Below are positions 33,351 to 33,376 of a stretch of DNA of 33,376 nt, in pieces (position 1 is the stretch's first letter; each line of letters begins with the position of its first letter). Below the pieces are notes generated by a model that saw nothing but the letters and a program-made list of their open reading frames with translations, did not search any database and was not told where the DNA came from. Origin of the DNA: Candidatus Hydrogenedentota bacterium (lineage in GTDB: Bacteria; Hydrogenedentota; Hydrogenedentia; Hydrogenedentales; SLHB01); assembly GCA_020849535.1 (NCBI GenBank), contig JADLGB010000159.1, positions 1-33,376 on the forward strand, in the 5' to 3' direction. The translations under genes and the position numbers were made by a program.

Positions 33351-33376
33351 GTAGCGCCCGGCTTCCACGCCGGGCG
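33351..33376. repeat. Palindrome, TGTAGCGC family (window edge)
   Basis: CGCCCGGC (33355-33362), loop TTCCAC, GCCGGGCG (33369-33376). It is preceded by GTAG, so it starts TGTAGCGC like the palindrome at 12742-12798. It could end the transcript of the upstream gene but is cut by the window edge. Confidence 0.6.

Overview
The window is a roughly 60% GC bacterial chromosome segment. It contains no rRNA, tRNA, CRISPR array or intact transposase. It looks like an uncultivated, Gram-negative, polysaccharide-degrading lineage of the Planctomycetes/PVC or Hydrogenedentota type. The hints are many exported or lipid-anchored proteins, large glycoside-hydrolase-like enzymes, a ThuA-like protein, a SUMF1-domain lipoprotein, H-X9-DG-type proteins and intergenic regions full of palindromes. 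This placement is inference; no phylogenetic marker is present.

Layout. 1-6.4 kb: the 3' end of a probable GH38 alpha-mannosidase (+), a Tat-exported glycosidase-like TIM-barrel protein (-), an isoprenylcysteine-methyltransferase-like membrane protein (-) and a GH106-type glycosidase (+). 6.4-7.0 kb: a gene-free stretch with composite palindromic element 1. 7.0-10.2 kb: a tightly coupled four-gene minus-strand operon of ECF sigma factor, one-span anti-sigma-like protein and two exported proteins with secretin-like modules. 10.7-11.5 kb: an unknown lipoprotein. 11.5-15.8 kb: exported nitrilase-superfamily amidohydrolase, H-X9-DG-like secreted protein, ThuA-like protein and SUMF1-fold lipoprotein, all minus strand. 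15.8-16.6 kb: a 411-bp MITE-like element with terminal inverted repeats and 5-bp direct repeats, holding composite element 2. 16.6-22.7 kb: a seven-repeat sialidase-like (BNR) protein and a tandem pair of paralogous exported proteins that look like papain/transglutaminase-fold enzymes. 22.8-25.6 kb: a TMTC-type membrane glycosyltransferase with TPRs, overlapping a GT2 glycosyltransferase. 25.6-31.3 kb: the pyruvate dehydrogenase operon in the order E1 (aceE), E2 (aceF), E3 (lpd), with a candidate promoter upstream. 31.3-32.4 kb: a 1.1-kb gene-free region with composite element 3 and other hairpins. 32.4-33.3 kb: an exported unknown protein whose frame is cut by an in-frame TAG.

How the genes fit together. 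The glycosidases, BNR protein and ThuA-like protein suggest turnover of complex, probably deoxysugar- or mannose-containing, glycans outside the cytoplasm. The GT2/TMTC pair suggests polyprenyl-phosphate-dependent glycosylation of exported proteins. The ECF operon looks like a self-contained envelope-response unit. The PDH operon is central metabolism.

The most interesting unexplained features are three copies of a mirror-symmetric, multi-hairpin dispersed element, the ECF/secretin-module operon and the tandem Cys-His-Asn/Asp protein pair.
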